A stretch of 64,000 nt of DNA. It comes from Desulforudis sp. (GTDB lineage Bacteria > Bacillota > Desulfotomaculia > Desulfotomaculales > Desulforudaceae). The DNA lies in assembly GCA_003604975.1 (NCBI GenBank), contig QZIR01000051.1, positions 26,019-90,018 on the forward strand. The letters run 5' to 3'. Below are positions 27,644 through 36,997 of the stretch, in pieces (positions within the stretch are counted from its first letter, which is position 1; each line of letters opens with the position of its first letter). The notes beneath the pieces are model-generated. The model was not told where the DNA came from. It did no database searches and worked only from the letters and a program-made list of their open reading frames with translations. The position numbers and the translations under genes are program-made.

Positions 27644-28993
27644 CTAGCTTCCGCTTACCATCATCTGTCTCACACGTACCGTGGGCGCACCCTTGCCGCC
27701 AAAGAACTGCAAATCACGGCCGACCGCGTCAATCTTCTTCAGTAGATCGGTAATATTCCCGGCAATCGCCATTCCGCGGACCGGGTAGGATATCCGGCCC
27801 TTTTCAATCCACAAGCCGGAGGCTCCGACCGAGAAATCACCGGAAATCGGGTTGGCGGTGTGCATCCCCATTACCTCGGTTACCAGGAGTCCGAAATCCA
27901 ACTCATCGAGCAGATGTTCCGGCTCCGCCTGGCCTGGCGCCAGAAAGAGGTTTGTGGTCCCGACCTCCGGAGCCCCCTTGAAGGACCCGCGCACCCCGTT
28001 TCCTGTGGAAACAGTACCGTCCTTGGCCGCAGTGTAAGTATTATGCAGAAAGCCGTTCAGCACCCCGTTCTCAATCAGTACCGTCCGTGAGGTCGGTACC
28101 CCCTCCCCGTCACACGGACCGGAATTGATGCCTCCAGGCAGGGTCCCGTCGTCCACTATGGTAACCAGGTCAGACGCCACCGTATCACCCACCCGTCCCG
28201 CAAACAAGGAACGACCCTTCTGTACCGCCTCTCCGGTAAGCGCCGGGGCCAGCACCCCGAGCAGGCTCACAACGACGTAGGGCTCTAGGATCAGGGACGT
28301 TTCCTGGCTGCCGTGCTGACGGGCCCCAAGCATCCGAACCGCCCGGTAGGCTGCTTGGCGGCCCACCTCTTCCGGATCCAGTTCCGCGAACTTGAGGCGG
28401 AAATCCAGCGCAAATCCGGTCTGGCTCTCCCCGTCCGACCCGGCGGTAAGCGCCGTATATACTCCGCAGGCCCCGCCATGGTAGCCAAAGGCCAGGCCCT
28501 TGCTGTTAGCGATGGCCACCTCCACAACGCCGTCCTGGTAGGTTGAGCTTTCAATCACCTCAATACAGGGATCGAAGGCGCGCGCCGCCTGTTCCATACG
28601 CCTGGCCAGATCAATCTTCTCTTCGACACTGCGTCCGAGGAGATCCGGATCCAGGGTATCCACGTCGGGATACGATCCGGGGACATCGGGAAGACGCAGG
28701 TACTCATCCGGCTCGGTCTGCCTGGCGTTGGCTACCGCCCGCCGAACCGTGTCCGAGACCCCCTCCGTGCTAAATTCCGTGGTGTAGGCAAAACCCATCT
28801 GATTACCGCAGAACACCCGCAGGCCGATTCCGTGTTCATCCGCGCTCTTGATGGTTTCAATCGTACCGTCCCGGACATCGATTTCGATGTCACGTCCCTT
28901 TTTAACGTAGGCCTCGGCCATGGTGACCCCAGATGTGGACACGGCCTTCTCCACTGCATCACGCGCAATATCCAGCAAGCTTCTCTCACTCAT
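27644..28993 (-). CDS. pmbA: TldD/PmbA family protein, PmbA (TldE) type
   Basis: This 449-residue protein is the non-catalytic-type partner of TldD; the pair forms a metalloprotease that cleaves unfolded peptides and matures some RiPPs. Visible landmarks are the N-terminal EAYVKKGRDIEIDVRDGTIETIK strand pair, the GIGLRVFCGNQMGFAY block, and C-terminal NPISGDFSVGASGLWIEKG. The HExxxH motif of TldD is absent, as expected for PmbA. tldD is directly upstream at 29223-30683. Confidence 0.92.
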   Translation of the reverse strand: MSERSLLDIARDAVEKAVSTSGVTMAEAYVKKGRDIEIDVRDGTIETIKSADEHGIGLRVFCGNQMGFAYTTEFSTEGVSDTVRRAVANARQTEPDEYLRLPDVPGSYPDVDTLDPDLLGRSVEEKIDLARRMEQAARAFDPCIEVIESSTYQDGVVEVAIANSKGLAFGYHGGACGVYTALTAGSDGESQTGFALDFRLKFAELDPEEVGRQAAYRAVRMLGARQHGSQETSLILEPYVVVSLLGVLAPALTGEAVQKGRSLFAGRVGDTVASDLVTIVDDGTLPGGINSGPCDGEGVPTSRTVLIENGVLNGFLHNTYTAAKDGTVSTGNGVRGSFKGAPEVGTTNLFLAPGQAEPEHLLDELDFGLLVTEVMGMHTANPISGDFSVGASGLWIEKGRISYPVRGMAIAGNITDLLKKIDAVGRDLQFFGGKGAPTVRVRQMMVSGS

Positions 28994-29177
28994 GTGTGCA
29001 ATTGCTTCCTTTCACGTACCTTGGCGCAAGCCTTCTGGTTCTATTATGTCTCAACAACCTACGCGTGACACTCCCAATCCCCTAAGGGGATGGCAATTCC
29101 CGCGCTGTTGCCTTTACATTTACGTTCGCCGCAAAACCTCAAAAACCCTGCAAATGGAAAGCCCCCGCCATAAACTA

Positions 29178-29200
29178 AAGGAACGGTAAAACCGTTCCTT
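29178..29200 (-). terminator. Terminator after tldD
   Basis: AAGGAACGGT-AAA-ACCGTTCCTT is a perfect 10-bp hairpin 23 nt beyond the tldD stop; on the minus strand it runs into TAGTTTATGG, a weak U tract. pmbA would then need its own promoter, for which a GTGTCA-N17-CATAAT at about 29051-29079 is a weak candidate. Confidence 0.6.
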
Positions 29201-29222
29201 CACTTAACGCCAGCCCCGCTTT

Positions 29223-30683
29223 TTAGACTCTTCGAATACGGGGGGACTTCGTCACCTCGGCGTTCGTCTTGCCCCTCATCCTGGTGCCGCCCACGCTGAT
29301 CGGCAGGTCTTCTTCCTTGTCCCCGGCAAAGAGCAGTGTAGGCTGGGCATCGCTTACCGGTACACCCTGACCTTCCTTGCCGCAGGTTCCGATAGTAAAG
29401 CCCAGGTCACTCCCCACTCCGGATACCCGCCGCAGGACTTCGGGTCCATTCCCGGTCAGGGTAGCGCCACGGATCATCGGCCCGACATCCCCGTCCTGAA
29501 TCAAGTAACCCTCTGCAACCTCAAAGACAAAATCCCCTGTGGTCGTATTGACCTGTCCGCCTCCCATCTTCCGCACCAGGACTCCTTCCCGGACGTCCCT
29601 GATCATCTCTTCCGGATTGGCCTTTCCGGGGGCAATATAGGTGTTGGCCATCCTAGGCACCGGTTTGTGCTGGTAGGACTCACGCCGGCCGTGGCCGTTG
29701 GAATCCCGTTCTTCCTTACGGGCCGTGAGTCGGTCGTAAAGGAACTCGGTCAAAACCCCATCCTTGATCAGGGTTACCGGTCGTGACGGCACCCCTTCAT
29801 CGTCAAAGGCATAGGAGCCATAACGGTCGGGTAGTGTAGAGTCGTCAATGACGGTCACCGAGGCGTCGGCTACCGGTTCACCGGGCTTGCCGGAATAGAC
29901 TGAAAGCCCCTTCTGCACCAGGTCAGCTTCCAGTCCGTGTCCGCAGGCCTCGTGCACCATCGTCCCCCCGGCTTCGCCGGCCAGCACTACCGGCATCTTG
30001 CCGGACGGCGCGGGCTCGGCATCGAGGAGGCTCTTGGCCCTTTGGGCCGCGTTGGCGGCCATCTGCGTCGGATCGTACACTTTGAACAGCTCAAAACCGG
30101 TAACGGTGCCTGCGGCTTCATATCCGGTCTGGATCACATCGCCCTTGGCTGCCACCGCGTTCACCAGGAAGCGGGTGCGTACCCGGCGATCCTCAACGTA
30201 CACCCCTTCGCTGTTCCCGATGGTCACTTCCTGCACTACGTCACCGTAACCGACCATTACCTGTTTAATCGTGTCACGGTCTACGGCACGGGCGGCCCGG
30301 TCCGCCTGCTGCAACATATCGACCTTATGCTCGGCGGTCACCGCGTCCGGCGGTTCGGATACCGGAAACTCAACCGTCGGGCGCAGGGTCCGCAGGTCAA
30401 AGGTCCGCTCCTGACTACCGTTGCCCAAGGCCCGCGCCACTACCTCCGCCGAACGGAGCAGCCCTTCCCGGCTTAAATCGTTCGTATGCGCGTAGGCGGT
30501 CGATTCCCCGGAGATGACCCGGATTCCGGCGCCAATGTCGCTTCCCGACTGCATCCGCTCGATCTTGCCGTCCTCCAAGCCGATACCCGTAACCCGCTTG
30601 TTTTCAATAAAGACATCGGCGAAGTCGCCACCCCTGGACAGGGCGGCAGACAGGATCTCTTCCATAAGGTCTTTTGATATCAA
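29223..30683 (-). CDS. tldD: Metalloprotease TldD
   Basis: TldD is the catalytic subunit of the TldD-PmbA protease. The 486-residue protein carries the zinc motif HEACGH within GGTMVHEACGHGLEAD (about residues 247-262), the VIDDSTLPDRYGSYAFDDEG segment and the C-terminal GTCGKEGQGVPVSDAQPTL block. It begins with TTG at 30683 after CTGGAGGGA. It lies 41 nt downstream of the pilus operon's last gene region but in the same direction (30724). Confidence 0.94.
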   Translation of the reverse strand: MISKDLMEEILSAALSRGGDFADVFIENKRVTGIGLEDGKIERMQSGSDIGAGIRVISGESTAYAHTNDLSREGLLRSAEVVARALGNGSQERTFDLRTLRPTVEFPVSEPPDAVTAEHKVDMLQQADRAARAVDRDTIKQVMVGYGDVVQEVTIGNSEGVYVEDRRVRTRFLVNAVAAKGDVIQTGYEAAGTVTGFELFKVYDPTQMAANAAQRAKSLLDAEPAPSGKMPVVLAGEAGGTMVHEACGHGLEADLVQKGLSVYSGKPGEPVADASVTVIDDSTLPDRYGSYAFDDEGVPSRPVTLIKDGVLTEFLYDRLTARKEERDSNGHGRRESYQHKPVPRMANTYIAPGKANPEEMIRDVREGVLVRKMGGGQVNTTTGDFVFEVAEGYLIQDGDVGPMIRGATLTGNGPEVLRRVSGVGSDLGFTIGTCGKEGQGVPVSDAQPTLLFAGDKEEDLPISVGGTRMRGKTNAEVTKSPRIRRV

Positions 30684-30723
30684 GACAGAATCCCTCCAGC
30701 AGGTACCAATGACTTAGTTTTCT

Positions 30724-31407
30724 TCACTGTTCGTCCATTATATACGAAATCTCATCCGGAATACTACCAGTTGTTACCTCTGTCGTTTCCGACTCCGCCT
30801 CTGGATCTGACAAGGTTGCTGTTTCGGAACGCCCGTAGGCCTTAAAAATGTCGATACGATCAGGCGGCGCCAGCATTGCAGGGCTCACAGCCGGACCGGC
30901 ATAAGCGTGGTTATGTATTTGCACGACCACGATCTCAGCGCGCACTCCGTCATCGGTGCTGGAAATGACCAGTCGCCGTACCTCCGCCCGGAAAGGATCG
31001 TTTTCCAGCCCGCGTAGTACTGCCCTTATTCCGGGGTATGGCCCCTCTAGGGTAAGTTCAAGGGCTCCTGTTTCCGATGCCCGACTGTCCGTTGTCTTAA
31101 TGGGGCGATAACCGGAAACCGCCACCTTATTTTCGTGGCTCAGCCGATTCAGGGCTTCCACACTGGCACCGGTAAAGAGACTGCATCCCGCCAGTTTGTC
31201 AACAGGCTCCGGCCCTATAGTTGTTACGGCCGCAGGTCGTTCAGGGTTGGCAACGGCGTGTGCCGCTGATGCCACCTCGGCGTTAACTATTCCTACGGAA
31301 TTCTCAAGTTCGCGGTAATAATTGTACTGCGGGACCAATACCAGGGCGGCAACCATGACTAAACCCACCCACGCGATCAGGTCGAAACGGGTTGGTCTGT
31401 CCACCAT
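30724..31407 (-). CDS. pilO: Type IV pilus inner-membrane protein, PilO-like
   Basis: A single N-terminal membrane segment (FDLIAWVGLVMVAALVLVPQY, about residues 8-27) is followed by a coiled-coil-like stretch and a soluble domain with the PilO-type LELTLEGPYPGIRAVLRGLENDPFR core. The acidic tail is not conserved. I take the ATG at 31407; an earlier in-frame reading overlaps pilN and lacks a ribosome site. It would dock with PilN and the PilM ring in the pilus alignment complex. Assignment rests on topology and gene order. Confidence 0.78.
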   Translation of the reverse strand: MVDRPTRFDLIAWVGLVMVAALVLVPQYNYYRELENSVGIVNAEVASAAHAVANPERPAAVTTIGPEPVDKLAGCSLFTGASVEALNRLSHENKVAVSGYRPIKTTDSRASETGALELTLEGPYPGIRAVLRGLENDPFRAEVRRLVISSTDDGVRAEIVVVQIHNHAYAGPAVSPAMLAPPDRIDIFKAYGRSETATLSDPEAESETTEVTTGSIPDEISYIMDEQ

Positions 31408-31429
31408 CGTACTGGGAAACAGAGACAAC

Positions 31430-32011
31430 CTACGAGGATAACCAAGCCAAAACGGTAAACGCAATGTCCCCGTCCTCCTGCCTGTAAAAATTCTCCAGTT
31501 CTACCAACCGGTAGTGACCCGAATTCTCCAAAGCCCCCAGGATCAAACCGATAGAGGCCACCGTCTCGCAAAGGCCTTCAATTCTGATTAGCTCCGGGCG
31601 TTCTGACGGTATCCCCGCCGATACATCCGCAATCCCTGACCGGGACGTGGCCGAGACGGTGAGAGTAGTCAGCCAGACATCCGACGGTATACTGTCATCC
31701 AGCCCGTCCAGCAAGGCGTGGATAGGCCACGATTCTCCAGCCGAACCTGGCGCCTGGGCCGGCTCTCCGGGTTGCTGCACGGCGTCCGGTACCGTCTCCT
31801 CTATTTCGCCCAGGGATTCCATCAGAGCGTTCATCCGTTCCAGGCCCATTGAAACCTCGTTTTCCAGCTGCCTGGCCTCGATCGACAGATAGATGCCGGC
31901 GCAGAGGAACAGTAGAAACCCGTAGAGCAGCAAGCGCCCGGCCAGAAAGGCTCCGGCCCCTGTGGTGGATGGGTACCTTAAATCCCTGGGTAGAAGATTC
32001 ATTCCGTTCAT
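31430..32011 (-). CDS. pilN: Type IV pilus assembly protein, PilN-like
   Basis: The protein begins MNGMNLLPRDLRYP, matching the NLLP motif with which PilN binds PilM, then has one membrane segment (about residues 22-43) and a periplasmic-type ferredoxin-fold domain. The ATG at 32011 overlaps the pilM stop as ATGA. Length 193 is normal. Part of pilM-N-O. Confidence 0.85.
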   Translation of the reverse strand: MNGMNLLPRDLRYPSTTGAGAFLAGRLLLYGFLLFLCAGIYLSIEARQLENEVSMGLERMNALMESLGEIEETVPDAVQQPGEPAQAPGSAGESWPIHALLDGLDDSIPSDVWLTTLTVSATSRSGIADVSAGIPSERPELIRIEGLCETVASIGLILGALENSGHYRLVELENFYRQEDGDIAFTVLAWLSS

Positions 32012-32958
32012 CCTTGACAGTCCTCTTTCAGAGTCAGTCCAAGGGCCGGGCCGTATCCCGGATCCAGATCCGGGCTCCAGAGGGGGTGCCCGTCCAGCCA
32101 CTCGGGTCTACGGCTGTACACTCTAACCCCCAGCTTCCGAGTCAGACCGGCACATATCCCGGCAACGTCACTTGAGCCAATGACTATGAGGCTATCCGGG
32201 TCTGCTCCGAGTTGGCACTTGCGGTACCACAGAAGCGAACGCTCGACTTCCTCGAGTAGATAGCCATTCTCATCCAAACCTTCTTCATCCTCGTTTCTCC
32301 AACCAACCAGCGCCCGGGCGTAGCACAGCCGGTGGTCTTCAAAAACAGCCAGGTCCGCCGTGCCCTCGTCCAGGAAAAGCACCCCGAAGGATTGCGGTGC
32401 AGCGAACCGTTTGGGGTCAGCACCGAATAGAAAACGCCAGAAGGCTACCGTACGTAACTCCACCGCGATCAGCCGTAAACCGGCATCCTCAAAGGCGGCG
32501 TAAAGAGCCAGGATCTCCTCATGCGGTACCGCCGCAACAATGTACCGTTGCCGGTTACCCCGGTCGGAATGTGGATCATCCCCAAGCCTCACGTAACCAA
32601 AGGTGGCGCCATCGTCCATGCCCGGAATCAAACGCGGCAACTGGTAGTAAATAGCCGCTTCCGCTTCTCTGGCGCCCATCGGTGGTAGGCTTGTCTGCCT
32701 GATGGTAACCTTACTGCTCTCCACCGTGGCGGCGGCAGCGGAACGCCGGGGCAGCTCTTCGGCCGCTTCCTTCAGAGCCTGTCCAAGGGGGAGCTGTCTA
32801 TAACCGTCTCCTGCGGAGAATGGAATCCTGGCCAGCATCGGCTCATTAGTCGCTAGCCCCCGCCGCCCGAGGCTGGCGACCCGGATTTCCCGACGCCTTA
32901 CATCCACCCCTACAGTAATTCCACGCTTTTTCGGTGTAGGCCGTAAACCACGTATCAA
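32008..32958 (-). CDS. pilM: Type IV pilus assembly ATPase-like protein PilM
   Basis: PilM is an actin-like cytoplasmic protein that connects pilus ATPases with the PilN/PilO membrane complex. The 316 residues start with the strand VGVDVRRREIRVASLG and contain YYQLPRLIPGMDDGATFGYV, VLFLDEGTADLAVFEDHRL (phosphate-loop-like) and LIVIGSSDVAGICAGL. Sequence is divergent from Gram-negative PilM, but the order M-N-O and the ATGA coupling with pilN support it. Confidence 0.82.
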   Translation of the reverse strand: MIRGLRPTPKKRGITVGVDVRRREIRVASLGRRGLATNEPMLARIPFSAGDGYRQLPLGQALKEAAEELPRRSAAAATVESSKVTIRQTSLPPMGAREAEAAIYYQLPRLIPGMDDGATFGYVRLGDDPHSDRGNRQRYIVAAVPHEEILALYAAFEDAGLRLIAVELRTVAFWRFLFGADPKRFAAPQSFGVLFLDEGTADLAVFEDHRLCYARALVGWRNEDEEGLDENGYLLEEVERSLLWYRKCQLGADPDSLIVIGSSDVAGICAGLTRKLGVRVYSRRPEWLDGHPLWSPDLDPGYGPALGLTLKEDCQG

Positions 32959-33884
32959 AAGATGCTCCTGTCTTTCCAGTACTTAACCTTCATCCCCCGG
33001 GTAAACACGGGCAATGCTCGATCCGGGCAATCGGCGTCAACCGTAATCCGGCTTTCTGGTCCCGCATAAAGCCTGTTGGCCACCAGACCCCCGGTTAGGT
33101 GTGCCCCTTTTTCAAGGCGAACCTCACCACCGGCCACGATCAGGGCCCATACCCGGTTATCCGGCCTAATCTGTACATTCCCCGGGGTTATAAAGACGGC
33201 ACATCCCTCGTCAAGGCGGAAGTCACTCTCAAAGGTGACGTCCCCGGACGCAAAAAAGATGGCCTTCACCGGATATGCACCACCGTACACCCGCAGGGCG
33301 CCGTTAAAGAAGTACAGCCCGGGTTTGGATACACCAGTGATTTGCGCGTCTCCCTCGGTAACCGTATCGGCCCGGTTACGCAGCCACCCTGCCGATATCT
33401 CCGGTACATTTCCGATTCGATAGGAAGCTACAGGGGAGGCCTCGGGGTCAATCTCGGGCTCCTCAGACACAACGATCCCATCTTCAAACCGTACCGGGGC
33501 ATAAAGATCAGCCCGAAACGTCACGTTTCTGTTCGCGTTTTTGTATGTCCCCCTGGACTCCAGGGTCAGCTCAGTCGCCATCGGAAGGGGTCTCCGGTAA
33601 CCTTCAACCCGTAAGGAACCCTCAGGCATCAGCCTGTTGATTAATACTCCTTTGGATTCCGGCACGCCGGAGAGGATGGTCCAATCCTGGTATACTCCAG
33701 CCAGGATTCCTTCGATTCCGTCCTCTGCCACATAGTAGGCCTGCATCCGGTCTGCATAGTAGTGAGCGGCCTTCTTTTGCGCAAAGGCCAGGATAACGAC
33801 CGTCATCCCCAGTAGGGAAACGATGGCGATTGAGACGGCGACCAGAAGTGCCGCCTGCCCCCGCGATTCTCGCCACCTATTCAC
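32955..33884 (-). CDS. PilX-like pilus assembly protein
   Basis: A hydrophobic N-terminal helix (QAALLVAVSIAIVSLLGMTVVILAFA) without the GFTL prepilin site is followed by a tyrosine-rich AHYYADRMQAYYVAEDGIEG segment typical of PilX-type proteins, then a beta-rich C-terminal half (from residue ~165) of regularly repeating strands. The start is uncertain: the GTG at 33884 overlaps the pilW-like gene by 8 nt, implying coupling; no good ribosome site exists for any candidate. The beta-rich half might be a surface-exposed domain. Confidence 0.7.
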   Translation of the reverse strand: MNRWRESRGQAALLVAVSIAIVSLLGMTVVILAFAQKKAAHYYADRMQAYYVAEDGIEGILAGVYQDWTILSGVPESKGVLINRLMPEGSLRVEGYRRPLPMATELTLESRGTYKNANRNVTFRADLYAPVRFEDGIVVSEEPEIDPEASPVASYRIGNVPEISAGWLRNRADTVTEGDAQITGVSKPGLYFFNGALRVYGGAYPVKAIFFASGDVTFESDFRLDEGCAVFITPGNVQIRPDNRVWALIVAGGEVRLEKGAHLTGGLVANRLYAGPESRITVDADCPDRALPVFTRGMKVKYWKDRSIF

Positions 33885-34338
33885 CGGACGCACGTACCCA
33901 AACCGTGGTTTCCAGAGCAACCGGCTCTCCTGTCCGGTGCCCTCCCTCCAGGCGTAGGGTCACGACACCACTTTCCGGTTCACGTGTAATCATCATCAAG
34001 TCAATCTGATTCACCACGGCGTTGGAGACCCAGTTGGACATTCGCAGGAGCTGGTTTCCCGCCGGGTCGAAATAGTATTTGACATGTTTCCCGGAGGCGT
34101 CTTCAATCACGATTTCGTTTGATTTACAGCTGCGTATCCTGCTTGCCGAACGAACCTCGCGGGTCATGCGGTCCAGTCCGATACGCAGGTTATCCTGGAC
34201 TTCCAGTGACGCACCTTCAGTACGCCAGAAGACAATCCCCTGCTGATAGACGGTCAACACCCCGCAAAGAAGCAGGCTGGTAACCAGGGTCGCCACCAGG
34301 ATCTCGATTAAGGTAAAACCCTGATCCACACACCTCAC
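33877..34338 (-). CDS. Prepilin-like protein, PilW type
   Basis: The class III signal MRCVDQG|FTLIEILVAT ends with the expected Gly and Glu(+5), followed by the hydrophobic helix ATLVTSLLLCGVLTVYQQG. The soluble domain has RIGLDRMTREVRSASRI, the PilW/PulJ-like helix motif. Length 153. It would be a minor pilin cleaved by a prepilin peptidase that is not in this window. Confidence 0.85.
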   Translation of the reverse strand: MRCVDQGFTLIEILVATLVTSLLLCGVLTVYQQGIVFWRTEGASLEVQDNLRIGLDRMTREVRSASRIRSCKSNEIVIEDASGKHVKYYFDPAGNQLLRMSNWVSNAVVNQIDLMMITREPESGVVTLRLEGGHRTGEPVALETTVWVRASGE

Positions 34339-34715
34339 CGTCTGGCCCTCCGCGCCTGCAAGACAAAGACATCATCATCTCCGACACCGAGGCGCTGTAC
34401 GGTTATCTTTACCTCAACCAGATCTGGGCCCACCTCAGCTACCTCCACCTTGCGTGTGTATTCCTCAAACGGTGCCTCAAAGTTCCTGTAATCCGCGTTG
34501 GCCAGTGAACGAAAGGGCGCCCGCTTGAGCCTTTCCATTTCTCCCTGGGCTAGGCTGGTCGCCGTGACATGGACCCATCCGGCGGCCGATACCCTTGCCC
34601 CCTTTGCGAAGAGCCCCAGCAACGGGACGAGCGCGATCGAAAGGATCAGGGTAGCAACCAGCACTTCGACCAGGGTAAACCCCCGGGACTTCCTGACCAC
34701 CTGGATTTTCACCAC
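34335..34715 (-). CDS. Prepilin-like protein, PilV/GspI type
   Basis: The leader KSRG|FTLVEVLVATLILSIALVPL has a perfect prepilin cleavage site, and the mature part resembles PilV/GspI minor pilins (ATSLAQGEMERLKR). It overlaps both neighbours by 4-7 nt, so the five prepilin genes are tightly coupled. Confidence 0.85.
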   Translation of the reverse strand: MVKIQVVRKSRGFTLVEVLVATLILSIALVPLLGLFAKGARVSAAGWVHVTATSLAQGEMERLKRAPFRSLANADYRNFEAPFEEYTRKVEVAEVGPDLVEVKITVQRLGVGDDDVFVLQARRARR

Positions 34716-35188
34716 CTATTCTGCGTACGCACCCGCCCGGTTACCGGCTTAACAATCACCCTGCTCTCCAGGCCGGTCATACGGTCCGTCAGGATCACGG
34801 TACCGCCCCCGGGTTGCGGGGCTACGCTGCCCGAGTTAAAGTAGACCCGCTCCCGGCTACTCCCGAAAACAGAGGCGGTGATGTAGAGGTTACCGGGTAA
34901 GCGCACAGTCTTTAGGATGTGTGGGCCACAGTTTACGGTGTACCGTTCGGCGTAGAAATGGAAGCGGTACTCCTCATTGTTTTCCTTGTTCAAGACTATT
35001 TCCTGGACATCGCGGATATCGGCAGCCAGCAGCCGGGCCGTCGTGTCCAACTGGTAGCGGCTCAGGCTGGTACCGAACCGCGGCAGGGTGAGGGCGCCCA
35101 GAATCCCGATGATCAGGACCACCACCAGCAACTCCACTAGGGTAAACCCAGCGCTTCTGCCCAGGAACCTGGTGGCTGGATATCTCAT
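34709..35188 (-). CDS. Prepilin-like protein, GspH/FimT type
   Basis: The leader RSAG|FTLVELLVVVLIIGILGALTLPRF is a classic prepilin signal, and the mature domain (ARLLAADIRDVQEIVLNKEN, then beta strands) fits GspH/FimT minor pilins. The stop overlaps the pilV-type gene. Length 159. Confidence 0.86.
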   Translation of the reverse strand: MRYPATRFLGRSAGFTLVELLVVVLIIGILGALTLPRFGTSLSRYQLDTTARLLAADIRDVQEIVLNKENNEEYRFHFYAERYTVNCGPHILKTVRLPGNLYITASVFGSSRERVYFNSGSVAPQPGGGTVILTDRMTGLESRVIVKPVTGRVRTQNRW

Positions 35189-35661
35189 TATGATCCTGAG
35201 CCTGCCGGTGCTGCTGTCTTTACATACGACTCACTGGACCCTGTCCAGCCGTCTATTAACGATCCAAAAGTGCCCGTGAGAGGGTCCTTTTTCTCGGTCA
35301 CGTACCAATCGCTCCCGGTCGAAGCCACCACAAACCTGTCCTTGGTTGTATTGACGTAGTACTTGTACGGCTTGTCCCAGGGATCCTTGATACCATCTCC
35401 GTCCTCTGTCCAGTCAATTCCATACTCTACCAATACGGTCTTTACCTTGTCGGTTGCTGGAAACCCATCGGCCGGGTGTTCCACCTTGTTGATCTCGAGT
35501 GCGGCCTTAATCGCCTTGAGATCAGCCTGTGCCACCGACGCCCGTGCCTTTTCCGGCTGGCTGGCATACTTCGGCACAATAAGCGCACCTAGGATCCCGA
35601 TCATCAGGACCACCACCAACAGTTCCACCAGTGTAAACCCGCTTTCCCGCTTTACCCTCAC
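35188..35661 (-). CDS. Major pilin / pseudopilin, GspG type
   Basis: After the GTG at 35661 (AGGAGAG 8 nt upstream) the protein begins MRVKRESG|FTLVELLVVVLMIGILGALIVPKY. The mature part has the GspG features: KARASVAQADLKAIKAALE helix, YGIDWTEDGDGIKDPWDKPYKYYV with a Ca-site-like acidic loop, and a Ser/Gly-rich end. It could be the main pilus subunit of this system. Longer readings reach into pilC. Confidence 0.86.
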   Translation of the reverse strand: MRVKRESGFTLVELLVVVLMIGILGALIVPKYASQPEKARASVAQADLKAIKAALEINKVEHPADGFPATDKVKTVLVEYGIDWTEDGDGIKDPWDKPYKYYVNTTKDRFVVASTGSDWYVTEKKDPLTGTFGSLIDGWTGSSESYVKTAAPAGSGS

Positions 35662-35674
35662 GACTCCATCTCTC

Positions 35675-36880
35675 CTAATAAATACTCCAGATCGTATCGA
35701 ACATTGGCAGCAGCACGGCAAACAGGATCACCGCTACCAAGCCGCTGACCCCCACCAGCAGCACGGGCTGAAGCACGGTGGTGATCCTTGCTACCCGGGC
35801 ATCCGCTTCCTGGTCGAAATATCCGGCCACCCGGTCGAGTAGGGAGTCCAGGGCGCCGGTGGCCTCCCCAACGGCCAGCATTTCGGAAACGATACCCGGG
35901 ATCAACCGCTCCTGTCTGAAAGCCGTGGCCAAAGGCTTCCCCTCGCTAATGTCCACCCGGGCCCTGACCAGTATCGAGGCCAAAGCCTGGTTTCCCACCA
36001 TCCGTTCCACAATCTCCAGCGCCGTCAGGATCGGTACTCCACTGGCAATCAGGCCCCCGAGCGTATAGCACATCCTTGAAACGGCACTGTACAGGACCAG
36101 GCTCCCGACCACAGGGATACGGAAGAAAAGCCTGTCCAAGCCGGTCCGTACAGGTCCGCCGGTACAGTAGCCCAGCCAAACCGCGACCACGACTATGAGA
36201 AAGACCGCTGTCAGGAGTAACGCGTGTTTCTGAATGAAAAAGCTCACCGCAAACACCGCCGCGGTGAAAGGTGGAAAGGAAATATTGAGGGTCGTGAGCA
36301 TGCTGTGAAAGGTGGGTAAGATAAAGACAAAAAGAACTACCAGGACGACAGCAGCGACGGTAAGGATGAGCAAGGGGTAGGTCAGCGCACCCAGTACCCT
36401 GGAGTTAAAAGTGGACTCCCGCTCATAATAGGCGCCTAGCCTGTCCAGAGCCATATCCAGCTGACCGGTCAGCTCTCCGGCCTCAACCATACTACAGAAT
36501 TGACCGGAGAACGCACGCGGATGACACCCAAAAGCTCTCGACAGGCTTACTCCGTCATCAAGCTGGAGGCCTACCGCCTGCAAGGCCTTACGCAGATCCG
36601 GCCGTGACCCCTCTTTGGCGAGGAGCCTGATTGCACCCGCTGGTGACACTCCGGCCCGGAGCAACGCGGACATCTGGTGACAGAATGTGGCAAGGTCCCG
36701 TGCCGATACGGTTCGCCGGGATAGCCCGAGCACGACCGTTCGTTTCGGGCCAATAGCAGTGACCCAGACTTGGCGTCCGAGCAGAAGCGCCACCGCCTCG
36801 TGCTGGTCACTGGCCGTTACTATACCACGTGTAGGCCGACCATACAGATCTCGACCAAAGTATTGAAAAACCGATGCCAC
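35675..36880 (-). CDS. pilC: Type IV pilus inner-membrane platform protein PilC/GspF
   Basis: The 401-residue protein has two GspF domains, each with a helical cytoplasmic part and a membrane anchor. It shows FCHQMSALLRAGVSPAGAIRLL and MVEAGELTGQLDMALDRLGAYYE in the first copy, and LGGLIASGVPILTALEI and MLAVGEATGALDSLLDRVAGYFDQEADA in the second. Three membrane segments are visible at about residues 168-192, 213-240 and 372-396. It lies 117 nt downstream of pilB. Confidence 0.95.
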   Translation of the reverse strand: MASVFQYFGRDLYGRPTRGIVTASDQHEAVALLLGRQVWVTAIGPKRTVVLGLSRRTVSARDLATFCHQMSALLRAGVSPAGAIRLLAKEGSRPDLRKALQAVGLQLDDGVSLSRAFGCHPRAFSGQFCSMVEAGELTGQLDMALDRLGAYYERESTFNSRVLGALTYPLLILTVAAVVLVVLFVFILPTFHSMLTTLNISFPPFTAAVFAVSFFIQKHALLLTAVFLIVVVAVWLGYCTGGPVRTGLDRLFFRIPVVGSLVLYSAVSRMCYTLGGLIASGVPILTALEIVERMVGNQALASILVRARVDISEGKPLATAFRQERLIPGIVSEMLAVGEATGALDSLLDRVAGYFDQEADARVARITTVLQPVLLVGVSGLVAVILFAVLLPMFDTIWSIY

Positions 36881-36997
36881 CGGAATCCCAACCCTTACAT
36901 TAGCGTATATACTAATTTCTCTAAGAATTGTGAGGAATTCCTGCTCGGCTGTCTAAAATAATTACACTAAGATTGTCGAAATTGGTATATTTGGGGT

